Source: Candidatus Bipolaricaulota bacterium (lineage in GTDB: Bacteria > Bipolaricaulota > Bipolaricaulia > UBA7950 > UBA9294). From it: 16,738 nt of DNA. The number at the start of each line of letters is the position of its first letter. The first letter of the stretch is position 1. Of the stretch, positions 6,761 through 14,874 are shown in pieces. The translations under genes were made by a program, and so were the position numbers. The notes under the pieces were generated by a model. It was not told where the DNA came from. It did not search any database and was given only the letters and a program-made list of their open reading frames with translations. Location of the stretch: contig CP070725.1 in NCBI GenBank assembly GCA_020350845.1, positions 703,949-720,686 of the forward strand. The letters are read 5' to 3'.

Positions 6761-6766
6761 CTCCTT
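6761..6766 (-). promoter_or_regulatory. Ribosome-binding site of accB
   Basis: AAGGAG on the minus strand, ten bases before the chosen GTG start. The spacing is slightly long but it is the only good site nearby, and it rules against the longer reading frame that begins at 6810. Confidence 0.5.
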
Positions 6767-6780
6767 GGCGTGGTTCGCGC

Positions 6781-6810
6781 ATTGTACCCGCAGGGCACAC
6801 CGCGCGACAA
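6781..6810 (-). promoter_or_regulatory. Candidate promoter of the accB-rnhB operon
   Basis: On the minus strand there is a TACAAT -10 (6781-6786) preceded, with an 18-base spacer, by TTGTCG (6805-6810) as a weak -35. Transcription would start near 6774 and leave about 24 bases before the accB GTG. The -10 is good and the -35 poor, so this is tentative. It lies back to back with the stronger rightward promoter. Confidence 0.4.
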
Positions 6811-6827
6811 CGCAATCCCTATCCTGC

Positions 6828-6855
6828 TTGCATTTGCGGGGGCCGTTCCTATAAT
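6828..6855 (+). promoter_or_regulatory. Sigma-70-type promoter of the rightward operon
   Basis: TTGCAT (6828-6833) and a perfect TATAAT (6850-6855) are separated by 16 bases. The expected start near 6861 leaves a leader of about 18 bases that holds the AGGTGAGG ribosome-binding site (6864-6871), seven bases before the GTG at 6879. An AT-rich consensus hexamer in such GC-rich DNA is unlikely by chance. It would drive the transporter, peptidase, pheT and tsaE genes. Confidence 0.7.
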
Positions 6856-6878
6856 CCGCAGCGAGGTGAGGAATTAGG

Positions 6879-8165
6879 GTGCCACTCGGCGCAGAAGTTC
6901 CGTTATTGCTGTTCCTTCTTGTCTGCTCGGCCTTCTTCTCCAGCACGGAGACGGCGATCACGTCAATCGGCCAGGGGAGGCTGCGGTTCCTCGTCAATGC
7001 GCACGAGCGCAAGCGGCGTGCATTGACGCATCTCCTCGAGGAGCCGAACGATCTGATCACGGCACTGCTTCTGCTCAACAATCTCGTGAACGTGGCGGCG
7101 AGCTCGCTGATGACGCTCATCGTGATCCAGATTGCGCCGGCACTTCCCGACTACCAGACGGGGCTTCTCGCCACCGGGGTGATGACCGCCTCGCTGCTCG
7201 TGTTCGGGGAGATCACCCCGAAGAACTTCGCCAAGCACAACGCCGAGCGCGTCACCCTCGCTACGATCAACCAGATCGACGCGATGAGCCGCGTGCTGCA
7301 TCCGATCATCGGCGCGTTTCGGGGCATCGCCCGCGGCATCGCCCACCTCTTCGGTCACGACCTCTCCCGCCAGGAACAGGTCGAGGTGAGTGACGAGCAG
7401 ATCGAAACCCTGCTCGACGCGGGGGAGGAGAGCGGTCTGCTCGACGCCGAGGACGGGGAGATGATTCGCCGCATCCTCGACTTCGACGAAATGCTCGCCG
7501 AGCAGCTGATGGTGCCGCGGACCGACGTCCAGGCGATCGAGGTCGGCACGTCGACGAGCGAGGCCCGGGAGATCGTCGCACGCGACGGCCACTCGCGCTT
7601 CCCGGTGTACGAAGGCGTCCCCGACAACGTCGTCGGCACGCTGTACGCGAAGGACCTCCTCGCGCTGAACGGAGACGAAGCGCAGACGCTGCACGGGGTG
7701 CTTCGTCCCGTCTACTACACACCGACGACCAAGCCGGTCAACCAGCTGCTGCGCGAGTTCCAGAAGCAACGCGTCCATCTCGCTGTCGTGATCGACGAGT
7801 ACGGCGGGATGGCGGGAATCGTGACCCTCGAGGACATCCTCGAGGAGATCGTGGGCGAGATCGAGGATGAGTACGACACCCCGGCGGCGCTCGTGAAACG
7901 CGTGTCACCGCACGAGGCGGTCGTCGAGGGCGACATCCCCGTTCACGATCTGAATCGGATGATGGACCTCGAACTTCCGGAAGACGAAGGGGTGACCGTG
8001 AGCGGGCTGATCCTGTCGCGCCTCGGCTCATTGCCGAGCGCCGGCGACAAGCTCACCGTGGAGAACGTCCGACTCGCGGTCGAGGCAGCGACGGAGCGAG
8101 AGATCACCTCCGTGCGCATCGTGGTCGACCCCGTGCCCACCGACGAAGAGCCGAACGGCTCTTGA
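6879..8165 (+). CDS. CNNM/CorC-family membrane transporter (DUF21, CBS pair, CorC/HlyC domain)
   Basis: This family (often annotated hemolysin or HlyC/CorC protein) includes CNNM-type Mg2+ and related divalent-cation exporters of the inner membrane. The 428-residue product shows a DUF21 membrane part at about 1-165, with hydrophobic stretches near 7-20, 60-85 and 95-112 and the characteristic FFSSTETAITS (19-29) and FGEITPKNFAKHNAE (109-123). Two CBS domains lie at about 205-330: MVPRTDVQAI, HSRFPVYEG, VIDEYGGMAGIVTLEDILEEIVGEI. A C-terminal CorC/HlyC domain (345-420) includes GVTVSGLILSRLGSLPSAGD. CBS pairs in this family bind adenine nucleotides and Mg2+. The start is GTG, backed by AGGTGAGG and the promoter just upstream. 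The substrate cannot be told from sequence, and the hemolysin label should not be taken literally. Confidence 0.92.
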   Translation: MPLGAEVPLLLFLLVCSAFFSSTETAITSIGQGRLRFLVNAHERKRRALTHLLEEPNDLITALLLLNNLVNVAASSLMTLIVIQIAPALPDYQTGLLATGVMTASLLVFGEITPKNFAKHNAERVTLATINQIDAMSRVLHPIIGAFRGIARGIAHLFGHDLSRQEQVEVSDEQIETLLDAGEESGLLDAEDGEMIRRILDFDEMLAEQLMVPRTDVQAIEVGTSTSEAREIVARDGHSRFPVYEGVPDNVVGTLYAKDLLALNGDEAQTLHGVLRPVYYTPTTKPVNQLLREFQKQRVHLAVVIDEYGGMAGIVTLEDILEEIVGEIEDEYDTPAALVKRVSPHEAVVEGDIPVHDLNRMMDLELPEDEGVTVSGLILSRLGSLPSAGDKLTVENVRLAVEAATEREITSVRIVVDPVPTDEEPNGS

Positions 8166-8184
8166 TTCACACCGCACCTACACC

Positions 8185-10932
8185 ATGAACAGAAGAACAT
8201 GGCTTGTCGTCTCCGTACTCCTGGTTGTCGCCGTGCCGCTCGCCTCGCGGGCCGACACGGCCATTCATGTCGACGCTCGGATCGACCTCGAGGAACGCCT
8301 GATCGGCGGGAGGCTCACCGTCGAGATCGCAAACGGGGCCGGGGAGATCGCCTTCCTCCTGCTCGCCAACCTCGGCCGCGAGGTGAACCCGCATCTCGGG
8401 CCTCGGGCGTTGGACGAGAGCTACCCCTACGGCTTCGAACCGTCGGAGACGACGATCGTGAGCGTGCGCCGCGCGGACACCGAGGACGGCGAGCCGCTTC
8501 CCTATGAACTTCGCGCCCTGCCGCCCGCGTGGCAGACCTACTCGCTGGCCGACGGCTTGCTGCACGTCGATCTCCCAGCGGGAGCGTCCGTCCAACGGGT
8601 GGCCGTCGAGTTCGAGACGCGGATCCCCCGCCACGCCGACGATGCAGGGGTGATCGACGGCATCCTCACCTGGCGCTTCGGCTGGTATCCGCTGCCCTTG
8701 CCCGCGGATCTCTTCGCCGCGCTCACGACGCCGATCGAGGACGGCACGGAATGGAGCGTGCCCCTCCGGTTCCCCCTACAGAGCCTGTCGGCGACGCTCG
8801 AGTTCCCGTCCGACGTGGAGATCGTCGTCGGGGCCGATCACGTCGAGGAGCGATCGGTGGAGGTCCTCGAGGACGGCGAGATCGCCTGGACGCGCGTCGA
8901 GGTGTGGAACGAGGGGGGGAAGCGGACGATCGCCCTCGCCGTGTCCGCCGGCTACGCGCGGTACGAGCTGACGTCGGGGCCGGTGCCGATCGAGATCGCC
9001 TATCTCCCCGGACACGAGAGCGCCGCGCGGCTCTACGCCACGCACGCCGCCGACATCCTGACCGAATTCGAAGCGCGGTTCGGGCCGTACCCCCACCGGC
9101 GTCTGCGCCTCGTTGAGCACTCCGGGACGAGGGGACTGTCGATGGCCGCGGACGGGATCGTGTGGCTCTCCCGCCTGTTCTTCACGCATCGAGACGTCAC
9201 CCTCCCCGGCATCCTCGACCGGATGACCGAGTTCGTGCTCGCTCACGAAATCGCCCACCAGTGGTTCGGGCTCGGCGCCGCGCCCGACCTCGCGTCGGAG
9301 AACTGGCTCTCCGAGGGGCTGTCGCAATACCTCGCGGTGAGCTACTTCGAGCGGCGACACGGGGCGTTCGACGGCAATCTCATCCGACCGACCGGCGCCG
9401 GGATCGTCGAGGACTTCATCGCCTCCCAGTTCGGGTTCCTCAATCTCCGCGAACACCAGATCGAGCTCCCCTACCTGATCAACGTTCGCCGTGGCTTCGA
9501 CGAGGCGCTCGTGCTTCCGCTGCATCGCGTCGAGTACGACAACGCGACCGCGGTACGCCTGTACGACAAGGGGTATCTGGTGGCGCGCGCACTCGCCTCC
9601 GCGGTCGGGGAGGAGGCGTTCGATCGCGGCTTGCGAATTGCGGCGGAACGGTATCGCGGCGGTCGGCTGACGAGCAACGGCCTCCGCGAGGCGCTCGAAG
9701 AGGCCGCCGGGCGCTCGCTCGATGTGCTCTTCGCCGCCTGGGTCCAGGGAGCAGAGAGCACAGACTATGCGGTGCGGATCGTCGACCGGGAGCGTGTCGA
9801 CGACGGGTACCGCACGACGGTCGAGCTGCACCGGGAGGGAGGCGCCCCGCAGCCGGTCACGGTTCGCGCCACGCTCCGCTCCGGAGAGAGCGAGGACTGG
9901 TCGTGGGACGCGGAGCCCGTCACGGAGCGCATGGTCCTCGAGACCGAAAGGGCGATCCGCCGCGTGTCGATCGATCCCGACCATCGCCTTCCCGACCGCG
10001 ATCGTCTCAACAACCACGATCCCGTCAGGCTGGTCGTCGCCGCGCAATCGAACGCGTTCCCCCTCGACGGCTACCTGTTGCGCACGGACAGCGCGTCGGG
10101 CGGGATCACGCTCAGCTACCTCGACCGGACGCGACTGACCGTCGGGGAGGGATACGCGAGCGCGCAGGTCATCCGCGGCCGAAGCCACATCCTCACCGGG
10201 GCAGCGACACTCACCGACGGCGACCTGTCGGCCAACGTGAGTTACACGCACGTGCGCTACCGCCAGCCGCCGACGGGATCGCCGAGCACCTACTGGGAGC
10301 CGGCACTCGCGCTCACCGCGCACGTGCGCCGGCAGCTGTTCGACGGGGTGGGCTACACCGTGCTCGGAGCCTCCGCGCGTAGCCTCCCTTCCTTCGCCCA
10401 CAGCGGAAGCCTGGGAGTCGCGCTCGAGCTCGTGCCGTGGCACGCGGGCCGGGCAGTCGTTCGCGCGTTCGACGAGCTGCGCCTCTTCCCCCGCGTCTAC
10501 CTGCAGAGCACGATCGTCGTCGGCGTGGGCTTCGGGGCGGCCACACCGCCACTCGCGTTCGGGCTCGAGGAGATGCGCTCGCTCGGTAGGTATGAAGGGT
10601 GGTTCTGGGTCCCGGCGGACGCCACGAGCCGTCAGAAGCTCTACGCACGCCTTGCCCTCGAGGTTCCCAGCGTGGGGGAGCTGCCGTTCAACCTGATCAA
10701 CCTGGCGATGGTGGACGCCGCACGGGTCCGGCCGTATGTCGCATTCGCAGCGGGTTGGACAAGCCTCGCCGCGCTGGGTAATACTACCCCTCATGTGGAA
10801 GCGGGTGTGGAAGCGCTTTTCGACATCTCAGCGGTGGGTGGCTTGCTGCCTCTGCGGGCACTGGTCGGCTACGCTGCGCCGATCCTCGGTGGCGGCTCAC
10901 CGGCGTTCTTCTTCCGCCTTTCACTGCCGTAG
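8185..10932 (+). CDS. Secreted M1-family metallopeptidase with C-terminal outer-membrane-barrel-like domain
   Basis: The 915-residue protein begins with a signal peptide (MNRRTWLVVSVLLVVAVPL, probable cleavage near residue 23). The M1 zinc site is complete: HEIAHQWFG at 354-362 gives H354, E355 and H358, and E377 follows in NWLSEGLSQY at the standard 18-residue spacing. Y460 in RLYDKGYLV fits the catalytic tyrosine. The GxMEN aminopeptidase motif is not seen; its place holds GLSMA at 317-321. The peptidase part ends near 530 and a short linker domain follows. From about 620 to 915 the sequence is a series of alternating amphipathic strands ending HVEAGVEALFDISAVGGLL and SPAFFFRLSLP, like the end of Omp85-type barrels. 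The start follows the transporter gene by 19 bases with no clear ribosome-binding site. The peptidase family is firm; the barrel is inferred and the substrate is unknown. Confidence 0.85.
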   Translation: MNRRTWLVVSVLLVVAVPLASRADTAIHVDARIDLEERLIGGRLTVEIANGAGEIAFLLLANLGREVNPHLGPRALDESYPYGFEPSETTIVSVRRADTEDGEPLPYELRALPPAWQTYSLADGLLHVDLPAGASVQRVAVEFETRIPRHADDAGVIDGILTWRFGWYPLPLPADLFAALTTPIEDGTEWSVPLRFPLQSLSATLEFPSDVEIVVGADHVEERSVEVLEDGEIAWTRVEVWNEGGKRTIALAVSAGYARYELTSGPVPIEIAYLPGHESAARLYATHAADILTEFEARFGPYPHRRLRLVEHSGTRGLSMAADGIVWLSRLFFTHRDVTLPGILDRMTEFVLAHEIAHQWFGLGAAPDLASENWLSEGLSQYLAVSYFERRHGAFDGNLIRPTGAGIVEDFIASQFGFLNLREHQIELPYLINVRRGFDEALVLPLHRVEYDNATAVRLYDKGYLVARALASAVGEEAFDRGLRIAAERYRGGRLTSNGLREALEEAAGRSLDVLFAAWVQGAESTDYAVRIVDRERVDDGYRTTVELHREGGAPQPVTVRATLRSGESEDWSWDAEPVTERMVLETERAIRRVSIDPDHRLPDRDRLNNHDPVRLVVAAQSNAFPLDGYLLRTDSASGGITLSYLDRTRLTVGEGYASAQVIRGRSHILTGAATLTDGDLSANVSYTHVRYRQPPTGSPSTYWEPALALTAHVRRQLFDGVGYTVLGASARSLPSFAHSGSLGVALELVPWHAGRAVVRAFDELRLFPRVYLQSTIVVGVGFGAATPPLAFGLEEMRSLGRYEGWFWVPADATSRQKLYARLALEVPSVGELPFNLINLAMVDAARVRPYVAFAAGWTSLAALGNTTPHVEAGVEALFDISAVGGLLPLRALVGYAAPILGGGSPAFFFRLSLP

Positions 10933-10965
10933 TCTCCTTCTCCACGGTTCAGTGAGGTCAACACC

Positions 10966-13350
10966 ATGTATGTCCCGTGCCGCTGGCTGAGTGAGTACGT
11001 CGATCTGGGACTCGCGGAGCGGTCGCCCGTCGAGATCGCCGACGAGCTCGCCGAGCGGCTGACGCTTGCAGGCCTCGAGGTCGAAGGGAGCGTCCGCGTG
11101 GCGCCGGTGACGGGACTCGTCGTCGGACGCGTCGAGAGCGCGGAGCCCCATCCCAATGCGGACCAGCTCTCCGTCTGCGAGGTCGACGTCGGGAGTGAGA
11201 CCTTGGAGATCGTCTGCGGTGCGCCCAATGTGGCCGCGGGGCAGATCGTTCCCGTCGTCCTTCCCGACGGAACCCTTCCCAGCGGGCTGCGCATCACGGT
11301 TCGTCCGCTGCGCGGCGTCGCCTCCCACGGGATGATCTGCTCGCGAGCGGAGCTCGGCCTCGAGGAGTCCTCCGCCGGGATCTGGGCGCTCGATCCCTCG
11401 TGGGGGCTCGAGCCGGGCGAAGACTTCGCGACGAAGCTCGAGTTCGACGACGTCGTCCTCGACATCAGCATCACCTCCAACAGGCCGGACCTGCTCGGCA
11501 TCTACGGGATCGCGCGCGAGATCGCGGCGATCCGCCGCGTCCCGCTGGCCGAGCTCGATCTCACACTCGACGAAAGCGATCCGCCGGCGGAAGAACTGGT
11601 CTCCGTTTCCCTCGAGAGCCCGGAGGACGCCCCCCGCTACAGCGCCCGGCTCCTCTCCGACCTCACGATCGCTGACTCGCCTCCGTGGCTGCAGCACCGA
11701 CTGACCAAGGCGGGGATGCGGCCGCTGTCGAACGTCGTCGACGCGACGAACTATGTGATGCTCGAGCTCGGCCATCCGCTGCACCCGTTCGACGCCGACG
11801 GGATCTCGGACCGGATCTTGGTGCGCCGCGCGAAGGCGGGGGAGCGCTTCCGCACCTTGGACAGGGCCGAGCGCACGCTCACCGAGCAGACGCTGCTCAT
11901 CACCGATGAGCTGGAGACACTGGCCATCGCCGGGATCATGGGCGGGGAACGAAGCGAGATCAGAGAGGAGACGACGCGCGTACTGCTCGAGGCGGCGACG
12001 TTCAATGATGCCCTGATACGCCACGCGTCCCGCGATCTTGGGTTGCGCACCGAGGCGTCGCAGCGCTTCGGTCGCGGCGTGGATGCCGCCGGCGTCGAGA
12101 CGGCGTCGATCCGCGCCGCACATTGGATGCAGCGGCTGAGCGGCTGCCGTGTCCACCGCGGATGCGCCGACGCCTACCCACACCCCAAGAGCGGGCGGAC
12201 CGTGACCCTCCGCGAGGGGCAGGTGCGACGGCTCCTCGGGGTGGACGTCCCCGCGCAGGAGATCGTCGACATCCTGACGCGCCTCGGACTCGAGTGTTCG
12301 ACGTCTGACGGAGTCGTCGAAGCCGCCGTCCCTACCCGGCGCGCCGACCTCGAGCGGGAGGCGGACCTCGTCGAAGAGGTGGGGCGGATCTTCGGCTACG
12401 ACCGCGTGCCCTCCACGGCGCCGCACGCGGCGCTGCGCATGGGGCGGAAGGACCGGCACGAGCGCTTCAAGGACCGCGTGCGTGAGGTCCTGGTGGGGCT
12501 GGGCATGGATGAGGCCGTCCACGACGGCTTCGAGGCGACCGCGTGGAGCGACGTCATGGGATGGGAGGACGACGATCGGACCGCGGTGCGCAATCCGATG
12601 CACGATGGACAGGCCTGGCTCCGGGTCGCGCTGTTGCCCGGCCTCCTCGCGGCGGCCGGCAGGAACCTCAACCAGGGCGTCGACGGCGGGATGCTGTTTG
12701 AGATCGGGCGCGTCTTCCCCAAGGCTGCGGGGGAGCACGACGCGGTCGCCGGCGTGCTCTTCGGCCGCTCGGGGCTTCCGCTGTCCGGAAAAGCCCCCAC
12801 GGAGCTCGGTCATGCCAAGGGACTCCTCTTTGCGATGCTGAGCGCACTGCGCATCGAGGATCCGCACCTCGATCCGGAGGGGATCCCTCCGTACATCGAG
12901 CGCGGCCGTGGCGGCGTGCTCGTCGGCGGAGGAGAACCGCTGGGGAGCTTCGGCGTCCTGGGCGCGGCCGTCCGCGAGCTTCTCGCGACGACGAGCGACG
13001 TCATCGTCTTCGAGTGCGATCTCCGTTCCCTGGAAACCGCGTCCGCGGGGCAAGAGAGCTTCGTCCCGCCGTCGCGATACCCTGCGTCCAAGCGCGACCT
13101 CAGTCTCCTCGCACCGGAGGGGATCAGTGAGCGTGTGATCCGCGCGGAGATCGCGAGCGAGCCCGAGATCGAACGGCTCCTCCTCTACGACACGTACCAC
13201 GGCGAGCAGGTCGAGGAGGGGCGCAAGAGCCTCACCTACGAGCTCGTCCTTCGCGCGGCCGATCGCACATTGACCGACGACGAGGTCGCCGCCGTGATCG
13301 AGCGCATCGAGACGCGTCTCGGGGCGCTGGGCATCACCCTGCGCCGGTAG
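10966..13350 (+). CDS. pheT: Phenylalanyl-tRNA synthetase beta subunit
   Basis: PheT pairs with PheS in the (alpha-beta)2 enzyme that charges tRNA-Phe; the beta chain binds tRNA and hydrolyses mischarged Tyr-tRNA. The 794 residues match the usual bacterial length. In order: N-terminal MYVPCRWLSEYVDL, tRNA-binding OB domain at about 44-150 (VVGRVESAEPHPNADQLSVC), the conserved DISITSNRPDLLGIYGIARE (166-185), the B3/B4 editing domain at about 205-375, the B5 domain near 410-470, a catalytic-like core, and the C-terminal FDX-ACB anticodon-binding domain from about 702 (PPSRYPASKRDLSLL). A GAGGT site lies seven bases before the ATG. pheS is not upstream; the preceding gene is the peptidase. tsaE starts immediately after the stop. 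Confidence 0.97.
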   Translation: MYVPCRWLSEYVDLGLAERSPVEIADELAERLTLAGLEVEGSVRVAPVTGLVVGRVESAEPHPNADQLSVCEVDVGSETLEIVCGAPNVAAGQIVPVVLPDGTLPSGLRITVRPLRGVASHGMICSRAELGLEESSAGIWALDPSWGLEPGEDFATKLEFDDVVLDISITSNRPDLLGIYGIAREIAAIRRVPLAELDLTLDESDPPAEELVSVSLESPEDAPRYSARLLSDLTIADSPPWLQHRLTKAGMRPLSNVVDATNYVMLELGHPLHPFDADGISDRILVRRAKAGERFRTLDRAERTLTEQTLLITDELETLAIAGIMGGERSEIREETTRVLLEAATFNDALIRHASRDLGLRTEASQRFGRGVDAAGVETASIRAAHWMQRLSGCRVHRGCADAYPHPKSGRTVTLREGQVRRLLGVDVPAQEIVDILTRLGLECSTSDGVVEAAVPTRRADLEREADLVEEVGRIFGYDRVPSTAPHAALRMGRKDRHERFKDRVREVLVGLGMDEAVHDGFEATAWSDVMGWEDDDRTAVRNPMHDGQAWLRVALLPGLLAAAGRNLNQGVDGGMLFEIGRVFPKAAGEHDAVAGVLFGRSGLPLSGKAPTELGHAKGLLFAMLSALRIEDPHLDPEGIPPYIERGRGGVLVGGGEPLGSFGVLGAAVRELLATTSDVIVFECDLRSLETASAGQESFVPPSRYPASKRDLSLLAPEGISERVIRAEIASEPEIERLLLYDTYHGEQVEEGRKSLTYELVLRAADRTLTDDEVAAVIERIETRLGALGITLRR

Positions 13351-13836
13351 ATGGACAAGACGGTCATCGCGCGGACCCCCGAGGAGATGGAGGAGATCGG
13401 AGTCGATCTCGCGGCGACCCTCGATCACGGGATGATCGTATCGATCATCGGCCCTCTCGGCGCAGGGAAGACGACGCTCGTCAAGGGGATCGCCAAGGGT
13501 CTGCTGATCACGGAGGCGGTCGTCTCCCCGACCTACCTCCTCGCGCGGGACTACGACGGCACGATCCCGCTGCATCACCTCGACGCCTATCGCGTCGACT
13601 CACTCCGTGAGCTCGACGAGGTCGGGCTCGTGGATCTCCTTCCCCCGGAGACCGGAGTCTCGGTCATCGAGTGGCCCGAGCGGATCGACGGTCTCGTCGA
13701 ACTCAGTGACCTCCTCGTCCAGATCGACCATCAGCTGGCCGATGAACGGGTGGTCACGGTCCGTCAGACGACGCCCATCGCCCGGGAATCGCGTGGCCGC
13801 ACACCGCACAGCACCCCCCCTGAAGGGCGTTCCTGA
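13351..13836 (+). CDS. tsaE: tRNA t6A biosynthesis ATPase TsaE
   Basis: TsaE is the small P-loop ATPase that works with TsaB and TsaD to make N6-threonylcarbamoyladenosine at position 37 of ANN-decoding tRNAs. In the 161-residue product the Walker A motif is GPLGAGKT (34-41), followed by VVSPTYLLARDY (57-68), HHLDAYR (75-81) and VIEWPERI (105-112), all family landmarks. The ATG abuts the pheT stop with no spacer, so it is presumably read by ribosomes leaving pheT. The folded part should end near residue 140 (DERVVTVRQ). The last 20 or so residues (rich in Arg, Pro, Thr and Ser) have no family counterpart and lie in an 83-bp tail-to-tail overlap with the radical SAM gene. tsaB and tsaD are not in the window. 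Confidence 0.94.
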   Translation: MDKTVIARTPEEMEEIGVDLAATLDHGMIVSIIGPLGAGKTTLVKGIAKGLLITEAVVSPTYLLARDYDGTIPLHHLDAYRVDSLRELDEVGLVDLLPPETGVSVIEWPERIDGLVELSDLLVQIDHQLADERVVTVRQTTPIARESRGRTPHSTPPEGRS

Positions 13837-14776
13837 TCACGCAATAGCCGTGACGCCGGATCACGATCTCCCCGCATGCGGGGCAGCGGGTGTCTTCGCC
13901 CTCCCCCGGCACATTCCCCACATAGACGTAGCGGAGCCCCACCTCGCGTCCGAGATCGGCGGCCCGCCGCAGTGTCTCGATCGGGGTCGCGGGAAGATGG
14001 CGCAGACGATGCGCGGGGAAGAACCGGCTGATGTGCCACGGGATGTCGGGGGAGATGCGCGCGATCCTCCTCGCCGTCCGGCGCAGCTCGCGTTCGCTGT
14101 CGTTCATCCCGGGGATCACGAGGGTCGTGACCTCGACCCAGATCCCGTGCTCGACACAGCGCTCGATGCTGCGCAGCACGGGGCGCAGCACACCGCCCAC
14201 GACGTCGCGATAGAACGACGGTCGAGCCGCCTTGAGGTCGATGTTGATCCCGTCCAGCGTCGGCGCGATCGCGTCCAGCGCCTCGCGCGTCATGAAGCCG
14301 TTGGAGACGAAGACGTTGAGCAAGCCCTGTCGGCACCCCTCCCGCGACGTGTCGAGGGCGAACTCGAGGAACACCGTGGGCTCGGTATAGGTGTACGCGA
14401 TCGATGCACAGCCTGCGCGTCGCGCCGCGTCCACGATCTCCGTCGGCGCGATCGGCTCTCCGAGCTCCTCTTGGATCCCCCGGGACGGCTGCGCGATCTC
14501 GTGGTTCTGGCAGTTCGCACACGAGAAGTTGCAGCCGACCGTCGCCACGGAGAACGAACTCGAGCCGGGCAGGAAGTGGAACAGCGGCTTCTTCTCGATC
14601 GGATCGACGCCACTCGCGACCACACGACCGTACGTCAGCGTCTCGAGGACACCGCCCCGAAGCGTGCGGACGCCGCAACGGCCGCGCCCGCCCTCGGCGA
14701 TCACGCATCGATGAGCGCAGAGCGCACAGCGCACCGCCCCGCCCGGGACGCGCTGATAGAGGATCGCCTCAGCCAT
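13754..14776 (-). CDS. amrS: AmmeMemoRadiSam-type radical SAM enzyme
   Basis: The 340-residue product matches the AmrS group of PflA-like radical SAM enzymes, named for genomic linkage with AMMECR1 and Memo proteins. The reaction is not settled to my knowledge. The 4Fe-4S cluster motif is CNFSCANCQN, with C82, C86 and C89. An N-terminal cysteine set is C17, C20, C24 and C34 (CALCAHRC, RCGVR). YTYTEPTVFLEFALD (128-142), VSNGFMTREALD and INIDLKA (178-183) are family landmarks. The C-terminus carries a zinc-ribbon-like element: CPACGEIVIRRHGYCVI, then CCAVCGHAIPG. The ATG is supported by GAGGTGAT five bases upstream. No AMMECR1 or Memo gene is in the window. The last 27 codons, including C322, C323 and C326, overlap the tsaE 3' end on the opposite strand. 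Confidence 0.88.
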   Translation of the reverse strand: MAEAILYQRVPGGAVRCALCAHRCVIAEGGRGRCGVRTLRGGVLETLTYGRVVASGVDPIEKKPLFHFLPGSSSFSVATVGCNFSCANCQNHEIAQPSRGIQEELGEPIAPTEIVDAARRAGCASIAYTYTEPTVFLEFALDTSREGCRQGLLNVFVSNGFMTREALDAIAPTLDGINIDLKAARPSFYRDVVGGVLRPVLRSIERCVEHGIWVEVTTLVIPGMNDSERELRRTARRIARISPDIPWHISRFFPAHRLRHLPATPIETLRRAADLGREVGLRYVYVGNVPGEGEDTRCPACGEIVIRRHGYCVIRNALQGGCCAVCGHAIPGRWASSDGP

Positions 14777-14874
14777 CGGGCATCACCTCACGATGCTACC
14801 ACAGGCAAGAGCGCGTAGGAAGCGCCGCTTTCGCCGCTGTCGACCTTCCCGTACCATCCGCGCCGGAGACGACC

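Noticed and set aside
6835..6860. TGCGG and CCGCA inverted repeat around the rightward -10 box, considered as an operator
   Set aside because: Arms of only five bases are expected by chance in GC-rich DNA, and no second copy with similar spacing was found.
8776..10794. 672-codon open frame on the minus strand opposite the M1 peptidase gene
   Set aside because: Same explanation: mirror of strong codon bias, with no motif, no signal and no start context. The plus-strand frame has an intact zinc site.
10921..13578. 885-codon open frame on the minus strand opposite pheT and tsaE
   Set aside because: It is antisense to firmly identified pheT and tsaE, has low-complexity Arg/Glu/Asp-rich composition and no recognisable motif. 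Long antisense frames arise in GC-rich genes because stop codons are rare there.
14793..14801. Possible extended -10 (TGG followed by TAGCAT) on the minus strand before amrS
   Set aside because: Its expected start site would fall within the amrS ribosome-binding site, and no good -35 is present.
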